The position numbers were made by a program, and so were the translations under genes. The notes beneath the pieces were generated by a model, which made no database searches, was not told the origin of the DNA, and was given only the letters and a program-made list of their open reading frames with translations. 64,000 nucleotides of DNA from Sulfuricurvum sp. (GTDB lineage Bacteria; Campylobacterota; Campylobacteria; Campylobacterales; Sulfurimonadaceae), in NCBI RefSeq assembly GCF_028713855.1, contig NZ_JAQTNN010000002.1, forward strand, positions 204,182-268,181, in the 5' to 3' direction. This document shows, piece after piece, positions 32,222 through 40,285 of this stretch. Each line of letters starts with the position of its first letter. The stretch's first letter is position 1.

Positions 32222-32776
32222 TTAAATAACCCCTAAATGTTCTAAGAGAATTTTAAATCCAAGTCCGATAAGAATCAATCCTCCGAGCATCTCCGCTTTG
32301 CTTTCAAGTAATGAACCCAGTTTTTTCCCGATATACACGGCTGCGAGACACAATGCAAACGTGACCAGTGCAATCACACCTGCTGCCGTATAGATATCGC
32401 TTTTTAAAAAGGCAAACGTTACCCCGATGGCCATTGCATCGATACTAGTCGCAATTGCTAAGGTGATGAGGGTTTTGGTTGAGAGGTCGGTAACCTCGTC
32501 ATCAAACTCATTTTGATATGCTTCATAAAGCATTTTCCCCCCAAGACCTACTAGAAGGACAAAGGCTATCCAGTGATCGAATGATTGAACATATTCGGCG
32601 AAGGTGATCCCGATAAAATATCCCGCTAACGGCATAGCTCCTTGGAAGAAACCGAATATACTTGCGCTAAAGAGGGTTTTGGAGAGGTAAAGATCTTTGT
32701 ATTTTGAGCCGATGGCGATCGATACGGCGACAGAGTCCATAGCCAAAGCCACGGCGAGGATAAGAAGGGTTTCGTT
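32222..32776 (-). CDS. mntP: Manganese efflux pump MntP
   Basis: LLILAVALAMDSVAVSIAIG; IATSIDAMAIGVTFAFL. Confidence 0.92.
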   Translation of the reverse strand, partial: NETLLILAVALAMDSVAVSIAIGSKYKDLYLSKTLFSASIFGFFQGAMPLAGYFIGITFAEYVQSFDHWIAFVLLVGLGGKMLYEAYQNEFDDEVTDLSTKTLITLAIATSIDAMAIGVTFAFLKSDIYTAAGVIALVTFALCLAAVYIGKKLGSLLESKAEMLGGLILIGLGFKILLEHLGVI

Positions 32777-32844
32777 CACGGGGAGTCCTGAGCAATAAGT
32801 GCGCAATTATAGCGGACAAAGCCCCGAATTGTTAAGGTGCTGTT

Positions 32845-33909
32845 TTATGAGCAGCACGATCCCCCGTTGCAACTTGTATCTTTTTTTTGAAATACTCCAC
32901 GGATGAGGTGCCATCCGATAAGCCCCAGCATGAGCACTGCAGCAGTTTCTTCGAGTATTCCGTGCTGCTCATGCAAATCGACATTCATAGTGATAGAGAG
33001 TGACTCAAACAACATATCGATGGATGCACCGAAGGCTATACTCCCGATGGCAATTACCGAGAGATAAATCACTAAGGCCCGTGTCCCCAGCATTGACTTA
33101 ACCACTCCCATCGTCACGGTATTGGTAGCGGGACCTGCACTTAAAAAGATAAATGCGGCACCCGGGGAAACTCCGGCTATAATCAAAGAAGCCGCTATTG
33201 GAAGTGATGCGGTAGCACATACATACATAGGTGCTGCGATTGCAACGGCTATTAGATAGCTTAGAAATCGATTGTCATTAAAGAGCTCATGGAGATTGGA
33301 AGGGATTGCCGCTGTAATAAAAGCACCGAGCAACAGCCCCCAAAAGAGAGGTTTGCTGAAGCTTCCCAATAGTGTTACCAGACCGTACTGAAAAACACCC
33401 GAGACAGAAAATGGCTTTTTATCTTCTGTTTTAGTCACTTGGACAATTGTTGGCGTCATTTTCGGAGCTGTGGCTGTAAAAGAAAATCCTTTTTTGACAA
33501 CCTCTTTGGGTTCAAAAATATTCATTAGCACGCCGGCCGCAATCGCTATAACAACGGAGGTACAAACTCGATAGAGGGTAAATACCCATCCGAACATTCC
33601 AAAGGTCGCCAAAATCGAGTCGACTCCCGTAATCGGAGTTGAAATCAAAAATGATAAAGTTGCCCCCTTAGATGCACCGTTGCGTCGAAGCGATGCGGCG
33701 AAGGGGATAACACTGCATGAACACAAGGGGAGCGGCGTTCCGAATAAGGCTGCTTTGTAGACAGAACCATGAGTCTCGGGACCTAAATGTTTTTGAATCC
33801 ATGTTTCACTGATAATCTGATGCAATATCCCTGCGGCCAATAGACCAAAAAGGATATAAATCCCCATATCGATACTCAATTCCCAAAATGCGTCCCAAAT
33901 CAAATACAT
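32845..33909 (-). CDS. SO_0444-like metal efflux permease (DUF318/ArsP-type)
   Basis: GTPLPLCSCSVIPFAASLRRNGASKGATLSFLISTPITGVDS; Cys-rich tail TSCNGGSCCS. Confidence 0.82.
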   Translation of the reverse strand: MYLIWDAFWELSIDMGIYILFGLLAAGILHQIISETWIQKHLGPETHGSVYKAALFGTPLPLCSCSVIPFAASLRRNGASKGATLSFLISTPITGVDSILATFGMFGWVFTLYRVCTSVVIAIAAGVLMNIFEPKEVVKKGFSFTATAPKMTPTIVQVTKTEDKKPFSVSGVFQYGLVTLLGSFSKPLFWGLLLGAFITAAIPSNLHELFNDNRFLSYLIAVAIAAPMYVCATASLPIAASLIIAGVSPGAAFIFLSAGPATNTVTMGVVKSMLGTRALVIYLSVIAIGSIAFGASIDMLFESLSITMNVDLHEQHGILEETAAVLMLGLIGWHLIRGVFQKKDTSCNGGSCCS

Positions 33910-33996
33910 AAGATACTCCTGAAAATAATAACTATTATCGAATTATGATTATTTTCACTTAAATTGGCCTTATGAAATCATTGAAATGAAGATGAA

Positions 33997-34935
33997 TTAC
34001 TCTTGGTTTATTTCCACCGTGATGTGAACCAGCTCTTCATGGATGCTCAATTGATCTTTGAAGTAATCGGGAGTAGCTTCTTCATTCGTATGCAGGGAGA
34101 GGATACAGGAGTATTTTCCTTTTCCGACACGCCAGACATGCAAATCGGTGATGGTCGCTTTGATAGGACTGGCTTCAATGACTTCATAGATTTCAGCAAC
34201 GACCGGAGCGTCCATTTCTGCGTCTAACAAAATACGTCCGGAGTCCCGCAGTAATCCGTATGCCCATACCGAAACCAATCCGGCTCCGACGATACCCATT
34301 ACCGGATCGAGCCAAGCCGCACCCCATAATTTACCGCAGATCAATGCAATAATAGCGAGTACTGAAGTGGCGGCATCGGCAATGACGTGCATATAGGCAG
34401 AGCGTAGATTAAGGTCGTGATGGTGATCATGCTGGTCATGGTGATGATGGCCATGATCGTGATGATGATCATGAGAATGTCCGTCTTTGAGCAGCCATGC
34501 ACACGCAAGATTGACCAGTAAACCGATGATCGCAATTTCAATCGCTTGGTCGTAATGGATCGGTGTCGGTGAAATTAAACGCTCAGCGGATTGAAATAAC
34601 ATAAGAGCAGCTACGCCGACTAGAAAAATGGCACTGGTATAACCGCCTAGAACTTCGATCTTCCATGTCCCGAACGTAAAACGCTTATCATGGGCATAAC
34701 GTCGTGCCGCACTGTACGCCATGACCGATAAGCCCAAGGCCAAAGCATGTGAACTCATGTGCCACCCATCAGCCAAGAGTGCCATTGAGTTATACACCCA
34801 TCCGCCGATAATCTCAGCTACCATCATAAACGCTGTTAATGCAACAGCGATACGGGTATTTCTCTCCGCGAGAGGATTCCCCTCATCAAAAATATGGGAG
34901 TGATACCAGCGTTCGGCAGACGATGAAGCATACAT
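33997..34935 (-). CDS. Cation diffusion facilitator, DmeF-like
   Basis: MALLADGWHMSSHALALGLS; His-rich loop HSHDHHHDHGHHHHDQHDHHHD; TDLHVWRVGKG. Confidence 0.88.
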   Translation of the reverse strand: MYASSSAERWYHSHIFDEGNPLAERNTRIAVALTAFMMVAEIIGGWVYNSMALLADGWHMSSHALALGLSVMAYSAARRYAHDKRFTFGTWKIEVLGGYTSAIFLVGVAALMLFQSAERLISPTPIHYDQAIEIAIIGLLVNLACAWLLKDGHSHDHHHDHGHHHHDQHDHHHDLNLRSAYMHVIADAATSVLAIIALICGKLWGAAWLDPVMGIVGAGLVSVWAYGLLRDSGRILLDAEMDAPVVAEIYEVIEASPIKATITDLHVWRVGKGKYSCILSLHTNEEATPDYFKDQLSIHEELVHITVEINQE

Positions 34936-34962
34936 GAAATTAAATCCTTTATTAAAATTATG

Positions 34963-34982
34963 ATACTATACCCCAGTATACT
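34963..34982. promoter_or_regulatory. CsoR/RcnR-family operator-like inverted repeat
   Basis: ATACTATACCCCAGTATACT, with TATAC-CCCA-GTATA core, in the intergenic region between the CDF gene and the CsoR/RcnR-family gene. Confidence 0.65.
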
Positions 34983-35010
34983 TAATTATGATTAAAAAAC
35001 AGAGAGCACT

Positions 35011-35283
35011 ATGGCACACACGATTCATGCTAAGAAACAATTATTGACACGGGTTCGGCGGATAAAAGGGCAGGCTGAGGCATTGGAAAAGGCGTTGAAT
35101 GATGAAAAAGAGTGTTCGGCGGTTCTTCAGCAGATTGCCGCGATCCGAGGAGCGGTCAACGGTTTGATGAATGAGGTATTGGAAGGATATATCCGCGAAC
35201 ATCTGAGCGCCGATGCTCCTGCCGGGCAGCGTGAGGAAGATTTAGAAAAACTGGTGGGCGTATTGCGCTCGTATTTGAAGTAA
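35011..35283 (+). CDS. CsoR/RcnR-family metal- or formaldehyde-sensing repressor
   Basis: AKKQLLTRVRRIKGQAEALEKAL; ECSAVLQQIAAIRGAVNGL; divergent from DmeF-like CDF. Confidence 0.92.
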   Translation: MAHTIHAKKQLLTRVRRIKGQAEALEKALNDEKECSAVLQQIAAIRGAVNGLMNEVLEGYIREHLSADAPAGQREEDLEKLVGVLRSYLK

Positions 35284-35895
35284 CTACAGTCTCTCTATTG
35301 CGCCGCGTTCCAGGCGGACTTTCCCTTTGTGCTCTAAATCTTTAAGCAGTCGGCTGATAACGACGCGTGATGTTCCCAGCTGAGTCGCAATCTGCTCGTG
35401 GGTCATTTCAATACGGCTGTTTTCCTGATGCGCGAGCCATTCCAATAAACGTACATTGAGACGTTTGAATTTGATATCCTCTACGAGAGTAGCCAGCGAT
35501 GCGAGACGGACGGTAAAGAGAGAAAATATGAAACTGAGATACTCCGGGCTTTGGGACATGAGTGAGCGGATCGATTCATGATCGAGGAGATAGCCGCTGA
35601 TATCATTTTCAGTGACGGCGGTTCCGATGGCGACATCCTGAGCCACGAGGCTGGCGGTATTGATGACGCATTGTTCAAGTGGTTTGAGCGTATAGAGGGT
35701 GATCTCTTCGATCCCTTCCCCTTGGATATAGAGGCGGACATTTCCTTCGGTTAAAAAAAGGATATCTTTGCACACATCACCTTGATAAAATAAAATAGTA
35801 TTTTTTGCGACGGTGATCGGACGGGCATGAGTATGGACAAAGTGTTGAAGTTCTGAGGATAGATGGGAGAAAAAAGTAAATTGTGCAAGTTCCAT
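35284..35895 (-). CDS. Crp/Fnr-family transcriptional regulator
   Basis: Cyclic-nucleotide-binding-like N-domain; HTH MTHEQIATQLGTSRVVISRLLKDLEHKG. Confidence 0.92.
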   Translation of the reverse strand: MELAQFTFFSHLSSELQHFVHTHARPITVAKNTILFYQGDVCKDILFLTEGNVRLYIQGEGIEEITLYTLKPLEQCVINTASLVAQDVAIGTAVTENDISGYLLDHESIRSLMSQSPEYLSFIFSLFTVRLASLATLVEDIKFKRLNVRLLEWLAHQENSRIEMTHEQIATQLGTSRVVISRLLKDLEHKGKVRLERGAIERL

Positions 35896-35899
35896 ATAA

Positions 35900-35922
35900 A
35901 TGCCTCAAGGGATTTGAGGCAT
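35900..35922 (-). promoter_or_regulatory. Hairpin overlapping the Shine-Dalgarno of the Crp/Fnr gene
   Basis: Minus strand ATGCCTCAA-ATCCC-TTGAGGCAT; right arm holds TTGAGG, 7 nt before ATG at 35895; extended -10 TGTTATAAT (TATAAT 35926-35921) just upstream. Confidence 0.6.
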
Positions 35923-35934
35923 TATAACACGAAA

Positions 35935-36132
35935 TTATGATTCTTGTTTTATCTTGCATCCCGTATCGAACCCCAAAAGACCATAAAGCGGACAAAAGCT
36001 TATAAGGCCGGTAAGCAGCAAAATAATACCTGCATAGCCGAAAACACTTCCACCCATACTGGCCCATAGGATGAGGGAAACTCCCGCAACGATTCTAAGG
36101 GCACGATCAATTTTTCCTAGGTTACATACCAT
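35935..36132 (-). CDS. DUF2892-type small inner-membrane protein
   Basis: VCNLGKIDRALRIVAGVSLILWA...LLTGLISFCPLYGLLGFDTGCK. Confidence 0.85.
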   Translation of the reverse strand: MVCNLGKIDRALRIVAGVSLILWASMGGSVFGYAGIILLLTGLISFCPLYGLLGFDTGCKIKQES

Positions 36133-36206
36133 TGTAAACTCCTTGGTCGAGAATGTGATTCTCTAAATTTGTAGGAGCATTGTAATGCTTTGAGAGCAAA
36201 GGTGTC

Positions 36207-36222
36207 TGTAACATGAGTTACA
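36207..36222. promoter_or_regulatory. Crp/Fnr-family-type palindrome
   Basis: TGTAAC-ATGA-GTTACA, 75-90 bp upstream of the DUF2892 gene and near the Crp/Fnr gene. Confidence 0.5.
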
Positions 36223-36235
36223 CAGAACATATAAA

Positions 36236-36424
36236 TTATTTTTTCGGTGTATTGCAATCCGTCGCTTTTCCAAAAATACATCGCCCGTTAAAGATCAGTT
36301 TTCGGATAAAGAAGAAAAGTGAAATCGAGGCAATGATTCCACTGATAATAGCATGAGGGATTAATCCTTGAGTAAAAAAAGAGATCGTCGCAATCATAAA
36401 TGCAAAGGTGAGGATAAGACACAT
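36236..36424 (-). CDS. Small hypothetical membrane protein
   Basis: 62 aa with two hydrophobic helices; between apbE and the DUF2892 gene in the same orientation. Confidence 0.55.
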   Translation of the reverse strand: MCLILTFAFMIATISFFTQGLIPHAIISGIIASISLFFFIRKLIFNGRCIFGKATDCNTPKK

Positions 36425-36453
36425 AATAAATCCTTGATCTTGAATATAATGAA

Positions 36454-37404
36454 CTATAGCTCATTAAGTGTTGGTGTGTCAGTAATAAAAGTTACAGAAA
36501 TACCGCTTGGCATTGTGCTCTTGATAATCGTACCATTATTACGAATCAATACATAGGCGATTTTGAGTTTCTCTAACATTACGATTGCCTTTTTCTCCTT
36601 TATCACCGAAACGGCAGTGGCCAATGCATCTAGACGGGTATTGTCTCCCATATCTATTAATGTCACCGATGCATAATATTGTTCCGGTTGTCCTGTTTTT
36701 GGATCGATGAGATGATTATAGGTTTTATTTTTAATATAGCGCTCGTAATTTCCGCTAGTACTCACTGCAAAGCGAGGTAATGTAGATTGGATGGTTGCAA
36801 TATGAGCATTTGGATGGAATGGATCTTGAATCTCAACCCTACACTCACTTAAACATCCAATATCACCGGATGCGGCTACAACTGCTTTGGTAACACCATT
36901 GCTTTGGAGTTTTCCCATTGCCAAATCGACTGCATACCCCTTACCGATTCCCCCTAAATCAATAATGGTTCCCGGAAGAATCTTGACCTGATTTCCCTCG
37001 ATTTTCATTCGATAGGAGCCTACAAATTTTTCTGATTTCAGAAGCACCTCTTTTGAAGGTATACGTTCATTATCGTATCCAAAACGATATGCCCCATGGG
37101 TTAATGAACCAATCGTAACATCAAATGCTCCATCACTGATATGGGTTATCTCAAGTGAGCGTACCAAAATTTTGCGAGTTATCTCAGAAGTATTCAACTC
37201 ATAGTCTCGATTAAGACGCGAAATTTCAGAATCATTTTTATACGTCGAAAGACGATTGTCCAACTCTCTAAATAAATCAAAAACGTTATCACTCAGATTT
37301 TCTTCGTTCACTTCAACACTAATGAGTGTCCCCATATGAACTTGTGTACGAGGGACTGCGTAGAGACTAGAAAGGGTTAATAAGAGTAAAAATAGTGTTT
37401 TCAT
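36454..37404 (-). CDS. apbE: FAD:protein FMN transferase ApbE
   Basis: Signal peptide; TQVHMGTLISVEV; IDLGGIGKGYAVDLA; AASGDIGCL; HLIDPKTGQP; TRLDALATAVSVI. Confidence 0.94.
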   Translation of the reverse strand: MKTLFLLLLTLSSLYAVPRTQVHMGTLISVEVNEENLSDNVFDLFRELDNRLSTYKNDSEISRLNRDYELNTSEITRKILVRSLEITHISDGAFDVTIGSLTHGAYRFGYDNERIPSKEVLLKSEKFVGSYRMKIEGNQVKILPGTIIDLGGIGKGYAVDLAMGKLQSNGVTKAVVAASGDIGCLSECRVEIQDPFHPNAHIATIQSTLPRFAVSTSGNYERYIKNKTYNHLIDPKTGQPEQYYASVTLIDMGDNTRLDALATAVSVIKEKKAIVMLEKLKIAYVLIRNNGTIIKSTMPSGISVTFITDTPTLNEL

Positions 37405-37447
37405 ACTAAGAAGTTTACCATGAATCGTCAAATATAGCTCTATAAAC

Positions 37448-37466
37448 GATAGTCATTTTCATTATT
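37448..37466. promoter_or_regulatory. Fur-box-like site 1
   Basis: Minus-strand AATAATGAAAATGACTATC, 15/19 matches to GATAATGATAATCATTATC by hand count. Confidence 0.6.
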
Positions 37467-37499
37467 AATATTATTTTTAGGTTTCCCTATTATACTTTC

Positions 37500-37518
37500 G
37501 CAATCAATAATCACTATC
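37500..37518. promoter_or_regulatory. Fur-box-like site 2
   Basis: GCAATCAATAATCACTATC, 13/19 matches overall, 11/12 in the right part. Confidence 0.5.
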
Positions 37519-37533
37519 ATAAAAGGATATGAA

Positions 37534-38856
37534 ATGAAAAACCTCCTCTTAAGCTCGTGCGCTGCACTGGTCCTTACGTCCAATCTCTCAGCGGATGAGA
37601 TCACTGATCTCAAAGCCCAACTCAAAGCCCTTACAGAGCGTTTAGAGTCCATTGAAACAAGTACGAAAAAACAGGCCGAACAAACGAATGCGCTGACTTC
37701 GGAACTTATCAATGTTCAAAATGCAACTTCATTTAGCACGGTTGATATGACAAAAACGGAAGCAGGGCTTGGTGCGGCAGCTTCCAAAATCTATTATTCC
37801 AAAACTCCTCTTTCAATTGGGGGATATGGTGAGATGTTTTATTCACACCAAACCCATGCAAATACAGATCAAACTGAAGTGTACAGATTTGTCCCCTACA
37901 TCGGGTATAAATTTAGTGATAACATTATTTTGAACTCTGAAATAGAATTTGAACATGGGGGACAAGAAGTCTCTGTGGAGCAACTCTATCTTGATTTTTT
38001 ACTTGATCCTACTTTTAATGTTCGTTTGGGACATCAAGTGGTCCCTATGGGTTTAATCAATCTGAATCATGAGCCGGTTTTATTTAATACCGTTGCACGT
38101 CCGGATGTTGAAAAATATCTTATCCCTTCAACGTGGCATGAAACAGGATTGACGGTCTATGGGAAAACAGAGAATTTTAATTATGCGGCCGGAGCGATTG
38201 TTGCGCTTGATATGAGTCTTGCTAATCATGATGGAGCTCCTGAAGCAGATAGCTTTGGAAAAAACTGGATTCGTGACGCACGACGCGGAGGAAATGAGTC
38301 CAACAGTGAAACCTCCAATCTTGGTATAGTTGCACGGTTTGATTATACCGGTATTAACGGATTGCTCGTAGGAACAAGTCTATATACGGGTAAAGCAGGA
38401 GCTTCTACCAACGGTGAAGGAGAAGGAAGAATGACGATAGCTGATATACATGCTCAGTATCAATATGAAGGGTTCAAAATAAAAGGGCTTTATACCCAAT
38501 CCCATCTCAGTAATGCTGCTGCATATCTCGGCGATCACCAAGGGGTCATTGCCACTGAACACCCAGAGTCAGCGCGTGGAGGTTATATCAATATGGAGTA
38601 TAATGTTTTACCATTTTTTGCACAGGCGAGTACACGATTACCGATTTTCTTTCAGTATGAAAACTATAATCTCGCAACATCGCTTACCGATGGAACTTCG
38701 TTTGGAAATACAGAAAGCTTTACTTACGGTTTAAATTACTTCCCTCATGAGCAAGTCGTTTTAAAAGGGGAGTATACATTGCGGCATAATAAGAATGGTG
38801 TTAATACCAATGAAAATGAAGGAGTGTATTCCTTCGGATTAGGATTTATATTTTGA
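37534..38856 (+). CDS. Outer-membrane beta-barrel porin with N-terminal coiled coil
   Basis: Signal peptide; coiled coil EITDLKAQLKALTERLESIE; barrel with terminal GVYSFGLGFIF. Confidence 0.8.
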   Translation: MKNLLLSSCAALVLTSNLSADEITDLKAQLKALTERLESIETSTKKQAEQTNALTSELINVQNATSFSTVDMTKTEAGLGAAASKIYYSKTPLSIGGYGEMFYSHQTHANTDQTEVYRFVPYIGYKFSDNIILNSEIEFEHGGQEVSVEQLYLDFLLDPTFNVRLGHQVVPMGLINLNHEPVLFNTVARPDVEKYLIPSTWHETGLTVYGKTENFNYAAGAIVALDMSLANHDGAPEADSFGKNWIRDARRGGNESNSETSNLGIVARFDYTGINGLLVGTSLYTGKAGASTNGEGEGRMTIADIHAQYQYEGFKIKGLYTQSHLSNAAAYLGDHQGVIATEHPESARGGYINMEYNVLPFFAQASTRLPIFFQYENYNLATSLTDGTSFGNTESFTYGLNYFPHEQVVLKGEYTLRHNKNGVNTNENEGVYSFGLGFIF

Positions 38857-39368
38857 TTAAAATAACGCTCTTTGTAATCGCTCTTGCCACCCTCGGTTTC
38901 GCCCAAGTATTGGGCGATCCCACTGTTCTCACACAACGCACCTTTAGCGCCAAAAGTGTTGAGACCCAAAACATCATTTTAACCGATAGCCAGATGACAC
39001 AGCTCTCACAGGCGTCTATGCAAAAAATAGATACTAAACTTTACCGACTTTATCTCGCTAAAAATGGGGAAAAAACGATAGGGTATGGTGTATTGATGAA
39101 TAAAAAAGTACGAACTAAAACCGCTATTGCCCTCTATCTCATCGATCTTGGCGGTAAAATAAAATCGATTGAGATTGTTGCCTTTAATGAGCCTATCGAG
39201 TATCTTCCAAGTAAAACATGGTTGGATGTCTTCGATAATAAAAGCAGTGCCAATACGCTCAAACTTAACCAGGATATCCCCACTACGACAGGGGCTACTT
39301 TATCCGCTCGTGCAATTACAGATGGGGCACGCATAGCATTGGAATTATTAGAGATTGTAAAACCATGA
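38853..39368 (+). CDS. Periplasmic FMN-binding-domain protein (probable ApbE substrate)
   Basis: Signal peptide; TTGATLSARAITDGARIALELLE matches the (S/T)GATxS flavinylation motif; overlaps the porin stop. Confidence 0.8.
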   Translation: MIKITLFVIALATLGFAQVLGDPTVLTQRTFSAKSVETQNIILTDSQMTQLSQASMQKIDTKLYRLYLAKNGEKTIGYGVLMNKKVRTKTAIALYLIDLGGKIKSIEIVAFNEPIEYLPSKTWLDVFDNKSSANTLKLNQDIPTTTGATLSARAITDGARIALELLEIVKP

Positions 39369-39844
39369 AGTTTATTGCCTCAAAAAAGCTTTCCGATAAT
39401 GTGACATTACGTGCTGTTATCCTATGGATGTTAATCACTCTCATGCTCGCGATGGGGCTTAGTCTAAGTGCCAAAAGGATCGATTTCGGACTCACGCCCG
39501 ATGCATGGATTGCTACCGTAATGGGGAGTGAAGCAGAATTCGTCGATCCTTTACTCTTTAGTGATTTGCTTCTTGGAATTCACACGGATCTTTTTGGGCT
39601 TATTATCACCTTTATCCTTATAGCATCGCTTTATGTACGTACATCACGCACAACGTCGACGAAAATCACCCTTTTTGCGATTCTTCTCATTACATTGCTG
39701 AGCTATCCTCTTGGATTGCTCACGTCATCCGTTTTTGGTGCGATAGCTGTTGTCATCGGCTTGAGTTCTTTTATTCTTTTTCACAGTATTATTATTATGA
39801 TGGCGATGGATCTACTCATTGCACTCATTCGAAGACGCCTTTAG
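39365..39844 (+). CDS. Small polytopic membrane protein with membrane histidines (possible electron-transfer partner)
   Basis: About 4 TM segments; 4-nt overlap with the FMN-binding gene. Confidence 0.65.
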   Translation: MKFIASKKLSDNVTLRAVILWMLITLMLAMGLSLSAKRIDFGLTPDAWIATVMGSEAEFVDPLLFSDLLLGIHTDLFGLIITFILIASLYVRTSRTTSTKITLFAILLITLLSYPLGLLTSSVFGAIAVVIGLSSFILFHSIIIMMAMDLLIALIRRRL

Positions 39845-40285
39845 ATGAATCAACGGCTACTTACTATTTTAGCATTAGGATTTGGCGCCCTTGTGATTCT
39901 CCAAACGGTTTTGGGCGGATGGCTCTTTATTCATAATATTGGAATCTCTCCGCATGAGATAACAACTTATTATGCGGATAAATCGTTACACGGGTTACTT
40001 GAGGTACTTATGCCTCATATTCTTTTTATTGGTATTGCCCTCATGGTCGTACTTCATTTTTTGGCATTTATTGAAGTAATGCCCCAAAATACTAGAACAC
40101 GGTTCACTCATATTCTCTTCACTCTTTATTTTTTTGATCAACTGAGTGTATTACCTATTATGATGGGAGTTGAAATTTTTTCCATCCTAAAACTCATCTC
40201 ATTTATAGGATTCGAGGTTACCCTTGCATGGCTATGGATTTGGATGTTTAAAATAACGCTGGTGACACTCAGGGGAGGTGATTGA
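39845..40285 (+). CDS. Small polytopic membrane protein with multiple histidines (possible electron-transfer partner)
   Basis: About 4 TM segments; LHGLLEVLMPHILFIGIALMVVLHFLAF; directly abuts the previous ORF. Confidence 0.65.
   Translation: MNQRLLTILALGFGALVILQTVLGGWLFIHNIGISPHEITTYYADKSLHGLLEVLMPHILFIGIALMVVLHFLAFIEVMPQNTRTRFTHILFTLYFFDQLSVLPIMMGVEIFSILKLISFIGFEVTLAWLWIWMFKITLVTLRGGD

Noticed and set aside
34430-34490. CAT/GAT-rich repetitive stretch
   Set aside because: Encodes the His-rich loop of the CDF transporter (HDHHHDHGHHHHDQHDHHHD); not a repeat array or CRISPR
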